Notes under the pieces: generated by a model
What the model was told of the DNA's origin: nothing
Seen by the model: the letters and a program-made list of their open reading frames with translations, nothing else
The model's database searches: none
Position numbers and translations under genes: made by a program
Shown: positions 50,638-59,539 of the stretch, one piece after another
How the letters are laid out: each line of letters begins with the position of its first letter
How positions within the stretch are numbered: position 1 is the stretch's first letter
NCBI RefSeq assembly: GCF_013836145.1
Contig: NZ_CP057483.1
Span: forward strand, 124,001 to 188,000
Reading direction: 5' to 3'
From: Citrobacter sp. RHB25-C09
GTDB taxonomy: Bacteria > Pseudomonadota > Gammaproteobacteria > Enterobacterales > Enterobacteriaceae
Length of the DNA stretch: 64,000 nt

Positions 50638-52707
50638 ATGTCTGAGAAAACTTTCCTGGTGGAAATCGGCACTGAAGAGCTGCCACCAAAAGCCCTGCGC
50701 AGCCTGGCGGAGTCCTTTGCTGCGAACGTGACTGCGGAGCTGGATAACGCTGGCATCGCACACGGCAATGTTGAATGGTTTGCTGCTCCACGCCGCCTGG
50801 CGCTGAAAGTGGCGAATCTTGCTGAATCCCAGCCCGATCGCGAAGTTGAAAAACGTGGTCCGGCGATTGCTCAGGCATTTGATGCTGAAGGCAAACCGAG
50901 CAAAGCGGCAGAAGGCTGGGCGCGGGGTTGCGGGATCACCGTTGACCAGGCCGAGCGTCTGACCACCGATAAAGGCGAGTGGTTGCTGTATCGTGCCCAT
51001 GTGAAAGGCGAAAGCGCTGAAGCGCTGCTGCCGAACATGATCGCCACGTCCCTGGCAAAACTGCCGATCCCGAAACTGATGCGCTGGGGCGCGTCTGACG
51101 TCCACTTCGTGCGTCCGGTGCATACCGTGACTCTGCTGCTGGGCGATAAAGTGATTCCGGCGACTATCCTCGGCATCCAGTCCGATCGCGTGATTCGTGG
51201 CCACCGCTTTATGGGCGAGCCGGAATTTACCATCGACAATGCGGATCAGTATCCACAAATTCTGCTTGAGCGCGGCAAAGTCATTGCTGACTATGAGCAG
51301 CGTAAAGCTAAAATCAAAGCAGATGCCGAAGAAGCGGCGCGTAAGATTGGCGGTAACGCCGACCTGAGCGAAAGCCTGCTGGAAGAAGTGACCTCGCTGG
51401 TGGAATGGCCGGTTGTGCTGACCGCGAAGTTCGAAGAAAAATTCCTCGCGGTGCCTTCCGAAGCGCTGGTTTACACCATGAAAGGCGACCAGAAGTACTT
51501 CCCGGTTTACGCTAACGACGGCAAACTGCTGCCGAACTTCATCTTCGTCGCGAACATCGAATCGAAAGATCCGAGCCAGATTATCTCTGGTAACGAGAAA
51601 GTGGTTCGTCCGCGTCTGGCGGATGCCGAATTCTTCTTCAACACCGACCGCAAAAAACGTCTGGAAGATCATCTGCCGCGTCTGCAAACCGTGCTGTTCC
51701 AGCAGCAGTTGGGTACCCTGCGCGACAAGACCGATCGCATACAGGCACTGGCAGGCTGGATTGCCGGTCAGATTGGGGCGGATGTTAACCACGCAACCCG
51801 CGCGGGCCTGTTGTCTAAGTGTGACCTGATGACCAACATGGTCTTTGAGTTCACCGACACCCAGGGCGTGATGGGGATGCACTACGCGCGACACGATGGT
51901 GAAGCGGAAGATGTGGCGGTTGCCCTGAATGAACAGTATCAGCCGCGTTTTGCGGGTGACTCCCTGCCGTCTAACCCGATTGCCTGCGCGCTGGCCATTG
52001 CTGACAAGATGGACACCCTGGCGGGTATCTTCGGTATTGGTCAGCATCCGAAAGGTGACAAAGACCCGTTTGCGCTGCGTCGTGCTGCGCTGGGCGTGCT
52101 GCGTATCATCGTTGAGAAGAACCTGAACCTCGATCTGCAAACCCTGACGGAAGAAGCGGTGCGTCTGTACGGCGACAAGCTGACTAATGCCAACGTTGTG
52201 GATGATGTGATCGACTTTATGCTTGGTCGCTTCCGTGCCTGGTATCAGGACGAAGGCTACACCGTCGACATCATCCAGGCAGTGCTGGCGCGTCGTCCGA
52301 CTCGTCCGGCAGACTTCGATGCCCGTATGAAGGCCGTTTCCCACTTCCGCTCTCTGGAAGCCGCCTCTGCGCTGGCAGCGGCGAACAAACGCGTCTCCAA
52401 CATCCTGGCGAAGTCTGACGAAACGCTGAACGATCGTGTGAACGCCTCGACCCTGAAAGAGCCGGAAGAGATCGCTCTGGCCATGCAGGTGGTAGTACTA
52501 CGCGACAAGCTCGAGCCGTACTTCGCCGATGGTCGTTACCAGGAAGCGCTGGTGGAGCTGGCGGAACTGCGTGAACCGGTCGATGCCTTCTTCGAGAAAG
52601 TCATGGTTAACGTGGACGACAAAGAACTACGTGTAAACCGCCTGACGATGCTTGAAAAACTGCGTGAGCTGTTCCTGCGCGTTGCGGATATTTCGCTACT
52701 GCAATAA
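50638..52707 (+). CDS. glyS: Glycyl-tRNA synthetase beta subunit
   Basis: 689-residue subunit that recognises tRNA(Gly); required together with GlyQ. The N-terminus (TFLVEIGTEELPPKALRSL) and the HD-like region HYARHDGEAEDVAVALNEQY are conserved, and the C-terminus is the anticodon-binding DALR-type helical domain. Codon use is strongly biased as expected for a highly expressed gene, which leaves a very long but meaningless open frame on the opposite strand. Confidence 0.98.
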   Translation: MSEKTFLVEIGTEELPPKALRSLAESFAANVTAELDNAGIAHGNVEWFAAPRRLALKVANLAESQPDREVEKRGPAIAQAFDAEGKPSKAAEGWARGCGITVDQAERLTTDKGEWLLYRAHVKGESAEALLPNMIATSLAKLPIPKLMRWGASDVHFVRPVHTVTLLLGDKVIPATILGIQSDRVIRGHRFMGEPEFTIDNADQYPQILLERGKVIADYEQRKAKIKADAEEAARKIGGNADLSESLLEEVTSLVEWPVVLTAKFEEKFLAVPSEALVYTMKGDQKYFPVYANDGKLLPNFIFVANIESKDPSQIISGNEKVVRPRLADAEFFFNTDRKKRLEDHLPRLQTVLFQQQLGTLRDKTDRIQALAGWIAGQIGADVNHATRAGLLSKCDLMTNMVFEFTDTQGVMGMHYARHDGEAEDVAVALNEQYQPRFAGDSLPSNPIACALAIADKMDTLAGIFGIGQHPKGDKDPFALRRAALGVLRIIVEKNLNLDLQTLTEEAVRLYGDKLTNANVVDDVIDFMLGRFRAWYQDEGYTVDIIQAVLARRPTRPADFDARMKAVSHFRSLEAASALAAANKRVSNILAKSDETLNDRVNASTLKEPEEIALAMQVVVLRDKLEPYFADGRYQEALVELAELREPVDAFFEKVMVNVDDKELRVNRLTMLEKLRELFLRVADISLLQ

Positions 52708-52723
52708 GCGAAGCGCTAATCAT

Positions 52724-52752
52724 AAAAAACCTGCCTCCGGGCAGGTTTTTTT
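52724..52752 (+). terminator. glyQS terminator
   Basis: AAAAAACCTGCC and GGCAGGTTTTTTT pair over a short CTCC-type loop, 17 nt after the glyS stop. Confidence 0.92.
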
Positions 52753-52768
52753 ATATCGACCTTTGTAG

Positions 52769-52794
52769 GCCCGATAAGCGCAGCGCCATCGGGC
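52769..52794. repeat. REP palindrome between glyS and cueP
   Basis: GCCCGATAAGCGC ... GCCATCGGGC between convergent genes. Confidence 0.8.
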
Positions 52795-52810
52795 ATTATT
52801 CACAAATCGA

Positions 52811-53350
52811 TTACTGGAGCTGTAATTCCGTCAGGCAGGTCTGGCTGTCATTTCTCGTCGCGATTGCATGTGACGCCGTTTTGCCGTTGTAACTCACTTC
52901 TATCGTCCCTTCGATATTGCGCGGCAGCCATACGCCCACAAATCCGTTCTGGTAGCTTTTGATCGGCTTCTGAATCAGCACATCCCCTTTCTGGTCGGTG
53001 ACTTTGACGTTGAACGTGGTATTGGGCATTTCGCCCTGGCAGCCGGAAAGGCTGTGGTTAAAACACGGGTGCGTTTGACGTTCATAAGGGGCAAAGGAGA
53101 GATAGAACTTATCGCCCAGCGGCAGAGCGTATGTTTGCCCCTCGGAAGACAGTTTCAGCTCAGTGCTGGTGATAGAAGCGGAAAAAGGCAACGGGCGAGC
53201 CTGTGGCGTTTGATCAATGGTATTCACCATCTGCTCAACGGTTTTACCGGCAAGACCGTGGTCCGCAAGAAAAGTGGCTTCAGAAGATGCAGCAAAAGCG
53301 GTACTGCTGGTAAGTAAACCTAACGCGAAAACGAAGGGAAGTTTAGACAT
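52811..53350 (-). CDS. cueP: CueP, periplasmic copper-binding protein
   Basis: 179 residues with a signal peptide (LPFVFALGLLTSSTAFAAS). The three cysteines of Salmonella CueP are at the same positions: Cys96 and Cys104 (HPCFNHSLSGCQG) and Cys172 (SQTCLTEL). CueP stores periplasmic copper and supplies it to the superoxide dismutase SodCII in Salmonella, and takes the place of the CusCFBA system there. It is absent from E. coli K-12, which has hokA and IS sequences near this site. A MerR-family promoter lies just upstream. Confidence 0.95.
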   Translation of the reverse strand: MSKLPFVFALGLLTSSTAFAASSEATFLADHGLAGKTVEQMVNTIDQTPQARPLPFSASITSTELKLSSEGQTYALPLGDKFYLSFAPYERQTHPCFNHSLSGCQGEMPNTTFNVKVTDQKGDVLIQKPIKSYQNGFVGVWLPRNIEGTIEVSYNGKTASHAIATRNDSQTCLTELQLQ

Positions 53351-53382
53351 AGCTTCAATTCCATGTGAATAACAAGGATATC

Positions 53383-53413
53383 ACTATAAAGCTTTCCCTA
53401 AGGGGAAGGTCAA
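53383..53413 (-). promoter_or_regulatory. CueR-type promoter of cueP
   Basis: On the minus strand TTGACC (53413-53408) and TATAGT (53388-53383) are separated by exactly 19 bp, and the spacer carries the inverted repeat ACCTTCCCC-TTA-GGGAAAG. A 19-20 bp spacer filled by such a dyad is the hallmark of MerR-family promoters (CueR, GolS). Predicted start of transcription near 53376, 26 nt before the ATG. Confidence 0.88.
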
Positions 53414-53453
53414 AGGGTGGGCAGGTAAAGTAATGCAAAGGCGGGAAAAGGAT

Positions 53454-53482
53454 AAAAAAAATCCCCGCCGTTTGGCAGGGAT
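53454..53482 (-). terminator. cspA terminator
   Basis: On the minus strand GATCCCTGCC pairs with GGCGGGGATT (one mismatch) over a 4-nt loop, followed by a seven-T run, 24 nt after the cspA stop. Confidence 0.88.
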
Positions 53483-53505
53483 CTTGAATTCTGAGCTTGT
53501 TAAGC

Positions 53506-53718
53506 TTACAGGCTGGTTACGTTGCCAGCTGCCGGGCCTTTAGCGCCGCTTTCGATGGTGAAGGAAACTTTCTGACCTTCGTCCAGGGATTTGTAGCCTT
53601 CGTTCTGGATAGCAGAGAAGTGTACGAACACGTCTTTAGAGCCATCGTCAGGAGTGATGAAGCCGAAGCCTTTGTCAGCGTTGAACCATTTTACGATACC
53701 AGTCATTTTACCGGACAT
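53506..53718 (-). CDS. cspA: Cold-shock protein CspA
   Basis: 70 residues, the major cold-shock RNA chaperone. The cold-shock domain carries RNP1 (KGFGFIT) and RNP2 (VFVHFSA) motifs. Start MSGKMTGIVKWFNADKG matches E. coli CspA exactly in length. The leader is the conserved 160-nt cold-responsive one, which separates it from other Csp paralogues. Confidence 0.97.
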   Translation of the reverse strand: MSGKMTGIVKWFNADKGFGFITPDDGSKDVFVHFSAIQNEGYKSLDEGQKVSFTIESGAKGPAAGNVTSL

Positions 53719-53878
53719 AGTGTATTACCTTTTAAAAAATAAGTGTGCCTTTCGGCGATATGGCGTGCTTTACAGATTTTTTAAGCGTTAAGGAAATGCT
53801 CACTACGAGGGGTATCAATGATAACTCTTGAAGGGACTACCTTACTAAACTGCTTTAATGGTCTGTACGTCAAACCGT
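53719..53878 (-). promoter_or_regulatory. cspA 5' leader (cold-shock RNA thermosensor)
   Basis: About 160 nt between the expected transcription start and the ATG, close in sequence to the E. coli cspA leader. The cold box TTTGACGTACAGA is at its 5' end (about 53864-53876), and the SD region is AAAGGTAATACACT. In E. coli this RNA refolds at low temperature to raise stability and translation. Confidence 0.88.
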
Positions 53879-53886
53879 TGACACGC

Positions 53887-53915
53887 ATTAACTCATGTTC
53901 CGCCGGGTGATGCAA
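53887..53915 (-). promoter_or_regulatory. cspA promoter
   Basis: -35 TTGCAT (53915-53910) and -10 GTTAAT (53892-53887) with a 17-bp spacer; the AT-rich stretch upstream corresponds to the UP element of E. coli cspA. Confidence 0.75.
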
Positions 53916-53997
53916 CTTAAATTTTCCACCAATGTGTTTTAGTTTGTGGAAAACGGTCCTGCACCAGGACCGTACGGACAGAAAAAAATAGCAAAAA

Positions 53998-54288
53998 CTA
54001 ATCCATTAACTGCTTACTCAATGCAGGGTTAGCCTGTATCAGGCGCATCAGCTTCAACTCGGTACTGGAAGGCTTAATCCTTTTGGATTCCCATTCCTGC
54101 ACCGTAGCGACTGTTACACCTAATGCTCTGGCGAAATCAGCTGTCTTAAGCCCGGTTCCCCGTCGTAACTGTTCGAATTCGGTGAAGGGATTCGGCTTTT
54201 GCATCAGGGTGTTTTTTGGTAATTCATCTTTAAAAACAATTTGTTCCAGGCTGCTTAGCAGCTCAAACATTGGATCTTTATATTCCAT
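53998..54288 (-). CDS. yiaG: YiaG, helix-turn-helix protein
   Basis: 96 residues, as in E. coli. The C-terminal half is an XRE/HigA-type helix-turn-helix (LRRGTGLKTADFARALGVTV, ATVQEWESKRIKPSS). The layout is like the antitoxin of a HigBA pair, but no toxin gene is adjacent. Function unknown. Confidence 0.9.
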   Translation of the reverse strand: MEYKDPMFELLSSLEQIVFKDELPKNTLMQKPNPFTEFEQLRRGTGLKTADFARALGVTVATVQEWESKRIKPSSTELKLMRLIQANPALSKQLMD

Positions 54289-54645
54289 TGAGAACTCCTA
54301 ATAAATCACACAGCGGGATCGTGAATTTCATCGAAGCCACTTAAGAATAGTCGTAAAAAAGCGGTTCGGAGGAGCATAACGTGGCAAGAACATAGACCTG
54401 GCGCGTTTCAGCAGGAAACACAGTCGATTTTTAGCCTGCTAACGATTTGATAACGAGCGAGATATCAAAAGTATGAGGGACATTTGTAAAGATTACGAAA
54501 ATATGGCTATTGTCGGTTAATCGCGTGAATTTCCACTACAAGATTACGTCGATGGGGTATCCTGCAAGCCTGACCTGGACTATCCTTGTCAGCGTCAGAC
54601 ACGCATGTGTCGTTGTGCGCATTTTTGGGTGAAAGGAGTATTAAA

Positions 54646-55356
54646 ATGGCGACAGGTAAGTCCTGCTCTCGCTGGTTTGCGCCTCTTGCGGCGTTATTAA
54701 TGGTAGTTAGCCTGAGTGGGTGTTTTGATAAAGAAGGCGATCAGCGGAAAGCGTTTATCGATTTTCTGCAGAATACGGTGATGCGTAGCGGCGAACGTCT
54801 TCCTACATTAACCGCCGATCAGAAAAAAACATTTGGTCCGTTTGTTTCGGACTATGCGGTTCTGTATGCCTACTCACAGCAGGTGAACCAGGCGATGGAT
54901 GCAGCGTTGCGTCCGGTCGTTGATAGCGTAAATGCCATTCGCGTGCCACAAGACTATATGACTCAGCGCGGCGCGCTGCGAGATTTGAACGGTTCTCTTG
55001 GCGTGCTGGGGCAGCAGTTGCAGAATGCGAAATTGCAGGCTGATTCAGCGCATGGCGCGCTTAAGCAGGCAGAGGATTTGAAGCCGGTCTTTGATCAGGT
55101 CTACAAGAAAGTGGTGACAACGCCAGCAGAGGCGCTGCAACCGCTGATTCCTGCCGCACAAATCTTCACCCAGCAGCTCGTGCAGGTGGGCGATTTTGTC
55201 GCGCAGCAAGGGACGCAGGTGAGCTTTGTCGCTAACGGCATTCAGTTCCCGACGTCACAGCAGGCAAGTCAGTACAACACACTGATTGGGCCTCTGGCCT
55301 CGCAGCACCAGGCGTTTAATCAGGCCTGGACGGCGGCAGTAAACGCCATTCAGTAA
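54646..55356 (+). CDS. yiaF: YiaF, DUF3053 lipoprotein
   Basis: 236 residues from the ATG at 54646 (MATGKSCSRWFAPLAALLM), preceded by AAAGGAG; a longer frame to 54586 is leader. Lipobox LSGC with Cys at about 26; the mature part is helical. Found at the same place in E. coli; role unknown. Asp is not at +2 (CFDKE), so outer-membrane sorting is expected. Confidence 0.92.
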   Translation: MATGKSCSRWFAPLAALLMVVSLSGCFDKEGDQRKAFIDFLQNTVMRSGERLPTLTADQKKTFGPFVSDYAVLYAYSQQVNQAMDAALRPVVDSVNAIRVPQDYMTQRGALRDLNGSLGVLGQQLQNAKLQADSAHGALKQAEDLKPVFDQVYKKVVTTPAEALQPLIPAAQIFTQQLVQVGDFVAQQGTQVSFVANGIQFPTSQQASQYNTLIGPLASQHQAFNQAWTAAVNAIQ

Positions 55357-55363
55357 TGATGAT

Positions 55364-55393
55364 ATGCCGGATGGCCCTGGCGGCATCCGGCAT
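55364..55393. repeat. REP palindrome between yiaF and ghrB
   Basis: ATGCCGGATGG ... CATCCGGCAT followed by a T-rich tail on the plus strand; it may also end yiaF transcription. Confidence 0.75.
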
Positions 55394-55405
55394 TTTGTTT
55401 TTGTA

Positions 55406-56380
55406 TTAGCTCGCCACCTGCGGATTCACGCAGTTCTTCTCTACCTTCCCTTGTAATGCATCAATCAGATTATCCACCGCGCAAGCCGCCATGTTATAGC
55501 GAGTTTCATGGGTTGCGGACCCAATATGCGGCACCGCAACGACGTTCGTCATTGACAGTAACGGTGAGTCAATCGGCAGCGGCTCCTGCTCAAACACATC
55601 CAGGCCCGCGGCATGAATCTCACCGTTTTGTAGCGCAGCAATCAGCGCATTTTCATCGACCACCGGACCTCGCCCGGCATTGATGAAAATGGCAGAGGAC
55701 TTCATTTTGGCAAACTGTGTGGCGCCAAACAGATGGTGTGTCTCTTCCGTTAGCGGCAGGATCAGGCAGACAAAATCCGCTTCCTGTAACAGCGTGTCGA
55801 GGTCGCAATAGCGAGCATTAAAGCGCTCCTCGGCTTCCTGATGGTGGCGACGGGCGTTATAGAGGATGGGCATGTTAAAACCAAAGTGGGCTCGCTGTGC
55901 CAGCGCAAGGCCAATGCGTCCCATACCGACAATGCCCATCGTTTTGTGGTGAACATCGGTGCCAAACCAGTCAGGACCGATGTTTTGGGTCCATTCGCCG
56001 ACCTTCACGCGTTCAGCCACTTCCACCACGCGCCTTGCGGTCGACAGCACCAGCGTCATCACCGTATCGGCAACGGTTTCCGTCAGCACCGTTGGCGTGT
56101 GCATCAGCAAAATATTGCGCGCATTCAGCGCATCCACATCGAAATTGTCATAACCCACGGAGATCGTCGATGTGGCGCGCAGCTTCGGCATCTTTTCCAG
56201 CAGGGCGGTATCGACGGTTTGAGTGGAGCCCAGCAGACCCTCCGCACTGGCAAAAGCCTGTGCGTGTTGTTCAACCGTTTCCGGGTGCAGGTTTGGCACC
56301 TTCGTCACGCTGAAATGGGCTTCCAGGCGCTGTAGTAAATCGTCAGGTAACGCTTTATAGAGAATAATGGACGGCTTCAT
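55406..56380 (-). CDS. ghrB: Glyoxylate/hydroxypyruvate/2-ketogluconate reductase
   Basis: 324-residue D-2-hydroxyacid dehydrogenase, equal to E. coli GhrB (TkrA). NAD(P)-binding motif MGIVGMGRIGLALAQRA, catalytic Arg in INAGRGPVVDE, Glu in LDVFEQEPLP and His in VAVPHIGSATHETR. GhrB reduces glyoxylate, hydroxypyruvate and 2-ketogluconate. Here it is the last gene of a kguEKT operon (22 bp after kguT), so it probably serves as KguD, reducing 2-keto-6-phosphogluconate to 6-phosphogluconate. Confidence 0.95.
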   Translation of the reverse strand: MKPSIILYKALPDDLLQRLEAHFSVTKVPNLHPETVEQHAQAFASAEGLLGSTQTVDTALLEKMPKLRATSTISVGYDNFDVDALNARNILLMHTPTVLTETVADTVMTLVLSTARRVVEVAERVKVGEWTQNIGPDWFGTDVHHKTMGIVGMGRIGLALAQRAHFGFNMPILYNARRHHQEAEERFNARYCDLDTLLQEADFVCLILPLTEETHHLFGATQFAKMKSSAIFINAGRGPVVDENALIAALQNGEIHAAGLDVFEQEPLPIDSPLLSMTNVVAVPHIGSATHETRYNMAACAVDNLIDALQGKVEKNCVNPQVAS

Positions 56381-56402
56381 ACGACTCTCCGTGAGTTAAA
56401 AT

Positions 56403-57683
56403 TTACGCGTGGCGTGCGCCAACCGGTAACTGCTGATTATTCGCCGGCTTAACGATCAAGGTTAGCCCTACTGAGGCGAAAAGCGCCACACCCATAAAGA
56501 TATACGAGGCGGATGGGCTGCCGGTGGCACCGTTAAGATAACCCACGAACCACGAGCCGAGAAACGAACCCAGCGCGCCCATACTGTTGATTAATGCCAT
56601 CGCACCGCCCGCGACGTTGCGCGGCAGCATTTCCGGGATGATCGCGAAGAACGGGCCATACGGCGCGTACATTGCTGCACCGGCAATCACCAACAGGATA
56701 TACGAGGCCCAGAAGTTGTTCGCGCCAACCGCCCAGGAACCGATAAAAGCACATGCAGCGATCAGCAGCAATGGCCAGACGAATAGCTTACGGTTCTGTA
56801 ATTTATCGGAAGCCCAGGACGCGACGATCATCGCGACCGTAGCAGCCAGATACGGCACGGAGGAGAGCCAGCCTACTTCGACCATGCCGAGGTTCGCTCC
56901 GCCGTCGCGAATGATAGAAGGCAGCCACAGCACGAAGCCGTAAACGCCAATGCTCCAGGTGAAATATTGCATGCACAGCAGGATCACGTTACGCGAGCGG
57001 AAGGCGTCACCATAGTTGCGAACGGCTTTAATGCCCTGCTGTTCTTGCTCCAGTTGCGTTTGCAGCGCAGATTTTTCTGCGTCAGAAAGCCAGCCGACCT
57101 GCGCCGGTTTATCTCTCACCAGCGCCCACCATAAGAATGCCCACAGGATGGCGGGAACCCCTTCGATGATAAACATTTCACGCCAGCCGAGTGCCTGAAT
57201 CAGGTAGCCGGAAACGACCGACATCCACAGCACCGTCACCGGATTACCGAGGATCAGGAAGGTATTAGCACGTGAGCGCTCCGATTTCGTAAACCAGTTA
57301 CTGATGTAAATCAGCATCGCTGGCATAACGGCCGCTTCTACCACGCCCAGGATGAAGCGAATGGCGGCCAGAGCAGGAATATTACTCACCATCCCGGTCA
57401 GCGAGGCGCACCCGCCCCACAAAATCAGGCAGATAAAAATCAGTTTGCGTACGCTACGGCGTTCGGCATAAACCGCGCCGGGGATCTGAAAGAAGAAATA
57501 GCCCAGGAAGAACAGAGCGCCCAGCAGGGAGGAGATCCCTTTGGTGATACCGAGATCTTCATTTATCCCCGCAGCGGAAGCGAAGCTGAAGTTTGCGCGG
57601 TCAAGATACGCCAGGCTGTACGTGATAAACACGATTGGCATGATGTACCACCAGCGTTTTGCTGCATTTGTTGAGCTTGCCAT
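56403..57683 (-). CDS. kguT: MFS transporter, probable 2-ketogluconate carrier (KguT-like)
   Basis: 426 residues from the ATG at 57683 (MASSTNAAKRWWYIMP) with GAGG before it. About 12 membrane segments of the anion:cation symporter (ACS) family: YLDRANFSFASAAGINEDLG, GVVEAAVMPAMLIYISNWF and the RRSVRK loop. Such proteins take up sugar acids. The kguK, kguE and ghrB neighbours and the PtxS-like regulator point to 2-ketogluconate; the substrate is inferred. Confidence 0.85.
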   Translation of the reverse strand: MASSTNAAKRWWYIMPIVFITYSLAYLDRANFSFASAAGINEDLGITKGISSLLGALFFLGYFFFQIPGAVYAERRSVRKLIFICLILWGGCASLTGMVSNIPALAAIRFILGVVEAAVMPAMLIYISNWFTKSERSRANTFLILGNPVTVLWMSVVSGYLIQALGWREMFIIEGVPAILWAFLWWALVRDKPAQVGWLSDAEKSALQTQLEQEQQGIKAVRNYGDAFRSRNVILLCMQYFTWSIGVYGFVLWLPSIIRDGGANLGMVEVGWLSSVPYLAATVAMIVASWASDKLQNRKLFVWPLLLIAACAFIGSWAVGANNFWASYILLVIAGAAMYAPYGPFFAIIPEMLPRNVAGGAMALINSMGALGSFLGSWFVGYLNGATGSPSASYIFMGVALFASVGLTLIVKPANNQQLPVGARHA

Positions 57684-57749
57684 AGTCAACCTCTGTTGTG
57701 TTAGCCGCCGCTGTTTGAAGGGTACAGGGGGCAATATCATTTCGTGACG

Positions 57750-58688
57750 TTATTCACCTAACGCGTCACGCGTGGGTAAGCCTTCACTGTCGCCCTGAAC
57801 CTGAATGGCCAGCGCGCCAATTTTATTACCGCGAGTCACGGCCTGATGCAGCGAGCGACCTTCCAGCAGGGCGCTAATAACGCCAACGGCAAAGCCATCA
57901 CCCGCACCAACCGTATCGACGACATTGTCGACTTTTACCGGAGCAACGCAGCCTTTCTCGCCGTCAGCGGTTTTGTACCAGGCACCATCCGCCCCCGTTT
58001 TCAGCACCACGGCCTTAACGCCATGACGCAGATAAAAATCCGCGATGCCTTCCAGCGTCTGCTGTCCGGTTAAAATCATTCCTTCTTTAAAGCCTGGTAG
58101 CACCCAATCGGCCTGGAACGCGAGGCGGTTAAGTTTCTCCACCATTTCGGCTTCACTCTTCCACAGTACCGGGCGCAGGTTCGGGTCGAAGGAGATCGTT
58201 TTGCCCTGAGCCTTCAGCGTGCGCGCGGTATGCGCCAGCAGTTCATAGGAGCTGGCTGAGAGCGCTGCCGCAACGCCGCTCAGGTGCAGATGGCGGGCGC
58301 TGGAAAAGTATGTTTCGTTGTAATCGGCAATCGAAAGGTGGCTGGCCGCAGAACCTTTACGGAAATACTCCACAATGGGATCGGTTCCATTTCCGGCTTT
58401 AGATTTTAGCTGAAAGCCGGTAGCGAAACGCTCATCAACAGTGACTCCCCGGGTATCGATCCCCTCCTTTTTCAGCGAGTTAATGACAAAGCGCCCAAAG
58501 CTGTCATTCCCTACGCGGCTCACCCAGCCCACGTTCATACCCAACCGCGCCAACCCGGTGGCGACGTTCAGCTCAGCGCCGGCAACGCGCTTTATGAACT
58601 GCTCAACGTCTGCCAGTTCGCCGGTCTGCGTGGCGACAAACATCGCCATCGCTTCGCCTATCGTGATCACATCCAGGGCCTTTTTCAT
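57750..58688 (-). CDS. kguK: PfkB-family sugar kinase, probable 2-ketogluconokinase (KguK-like)
   Basis: 312 residues of the ribokinase/PfkB family. N-terminal motif GAELNVATGLARLGMNVG (GGxxxN type) and the C-terminal DTVGAGDGFAVGVISALLEG with the catalytic Asp. It is close to 2-keto-3-deoxygluconate kinases; the operon context suggests it phosphorylates 2-ketogluconate at C6. It starts 3 bp after kguE. Confidence 0.85.
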   Translation of the reverse strand: MKKALDVITIGEAMAMFVATQTGELADVEQFIKRVAGAELNVATGLARLGMNVGWVSRVGNDSFGRFVINSLKKEGIDTRGVTVDERFATGFQLKSKAGNGTDPIVEYFRKGSAASHLSIADYNETYFSSARHLHLSGVAAALSASSYELLAHTARTLKAQGKTISFDPNLRPVLWKSEAEMVEKLNRLAFQADWVLPGFKEGMILTGQQTLEGIADFYLRHGVKAVVLKTGADGAWYKTADGEKGCVAPVKVDNVVDTVGAGDGFAVGVISALLEGRSLHQAVTRGNKIGALAIQVQGDSEGLPTRDALGE

Positions 58689-58691
58689 GCC

Positions 58692-59441
58692 TTACTCCTT
58701 ACGCAATAATTCGACGTAGCGGCGGGTGACAGCGGTCAGGTCCGCGCCTTCCAGCGGGAATTCAATACCGCGCGGTACGTCGCCGGGAAGGTGTTCGAGG
58801 AGTTCCAGCCAGCGCGGGTCTGCCCTGTCCGGGGGAACGGCGCGATAGCTGTCGTTATGCGCTGTGGCGGCTTTCACATGGACATAGCCGACTGACGAAG
58901 ACAACTGGCGGGCCGACTCTTCCGGCGAATCGCCAACCCAGAGCCAGTTACCCATATCAAAGGTCAGGGATATCGGCAGTGCTTGTTGCTGACAGGCTGC
59001 ATTAAAGCGTTGCATAGGCTCAAGACGTCCACAGGGGGTCTGGTCGTTTTCCACCACCAGTGCCATGCCGCTACTTTCCAGCCAGTCGCGTAGGGTGTCG
59101 AACGGTGTAGCATCGATAAAATGTCCCAGCGAAACTTTCAGCCACAGCGCGCGCAGCGTTTGTGCTTCCTGCAAAAGCGCTGGGAGTTGTGGGTTGAGCG
59201 TGCCATTTTCCAGAAACAGCGGCTGCGGGGCGGAGTAGCAGGCCAGCAGATCAAATATTTCAATGGCCGAGGCCAGGGTGGGAAGCGCGCTGAGTTCAGC
59301 GTCGGTAAACATTTCGCGACGGATTTCGACGCCGTCGGCACCCGCGCCGGCAATCACCGGCAGCATTGCCGTTTGTCCGCCTGCGTTACGGACAGTGTCA
59401 TAGCCATACGCGGCGGTGACGACCATAATTTTTCTCTGCAT
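58692..59441 (-). CDS. kguE: Sugar phosphate isomerase/epimerase-like protein (KguE-like)
   Basis: 249 residues of the AP-endonuclease-2 TIM-barrel superfamily. The likely metal ligands sit in ALVVENDQTP, LTFDMGNWLWVG and VGYVHVKAA. KguE is the first gene of the Pseudomonas 2-ketogluconate operon, with an undefined step. CAGGAG lies 8 nt before the ATG. The operon promoter with a palindromic operator is just upstream. Confidence 0.82.
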   Translation of the reverse strand: MQRKIMVVTAAYGYDTVRNAGGQTAMLPVIAGAGADGVEIRREMFTDAELSALPTLASAIEIFDLLACYSAPQPLFLENGTLNPQLPALLQEAQTLRALWLKVSLGHFIDATPFDTLRDWLESSGMALVVENDQTPCGRLEPMQRFNAACQQQALPISLTFDMGNWLWVGDSPEESARQLSSSVGYVHVKAATAHNDSYRAVPPDRADPRWLELLEHLPGDVPRGIEFPLEGADLTAVTRRYVELLRKE

Positions 59442-59479
59442 GGGAACTCCTGTTCTAACGCTATAGTTATTACGCTAGA

Positions 59480-59493
59480 TGGAACCGGTTCCA
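59480..59493 (-). promoter_or_regulatory. PtxS-like operator at the kgu promoter
   Basis: TGGAACCGGTTCCA is a perfect 14-bp palindrome with the central CCGG typical of LacI-family operators. It differs at two symmetrical positions from the PtxS site of Pseudomonas (TGAAACCGGTTTCA). It overlaps a possible -35 box TTGGAA; TAATAA follows after 16 bp as a possible -10. Confidence 0.8.
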
Positions 59494-59539
59494 AAGAAAA
59501 GTCGCATTCGCTGAAATTATGATCGCCATCACGAAGGAA

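Noticed and set aside
49984..52344. A 786-codon open frame on the minus strand
   Set aside because: It lies exactly antisense to glyQ and glyS. Strong codon bias in highly expressed genes leaves few stops on the other strand. No ribosome binding site or domain supports it.
53998..54288. Antitoxin of a toxin-antitoxin pair
   Set aside because: YiaG has the right kind of helix-turn-helix, but no toxin-sized gene is adjacent on the same strand.
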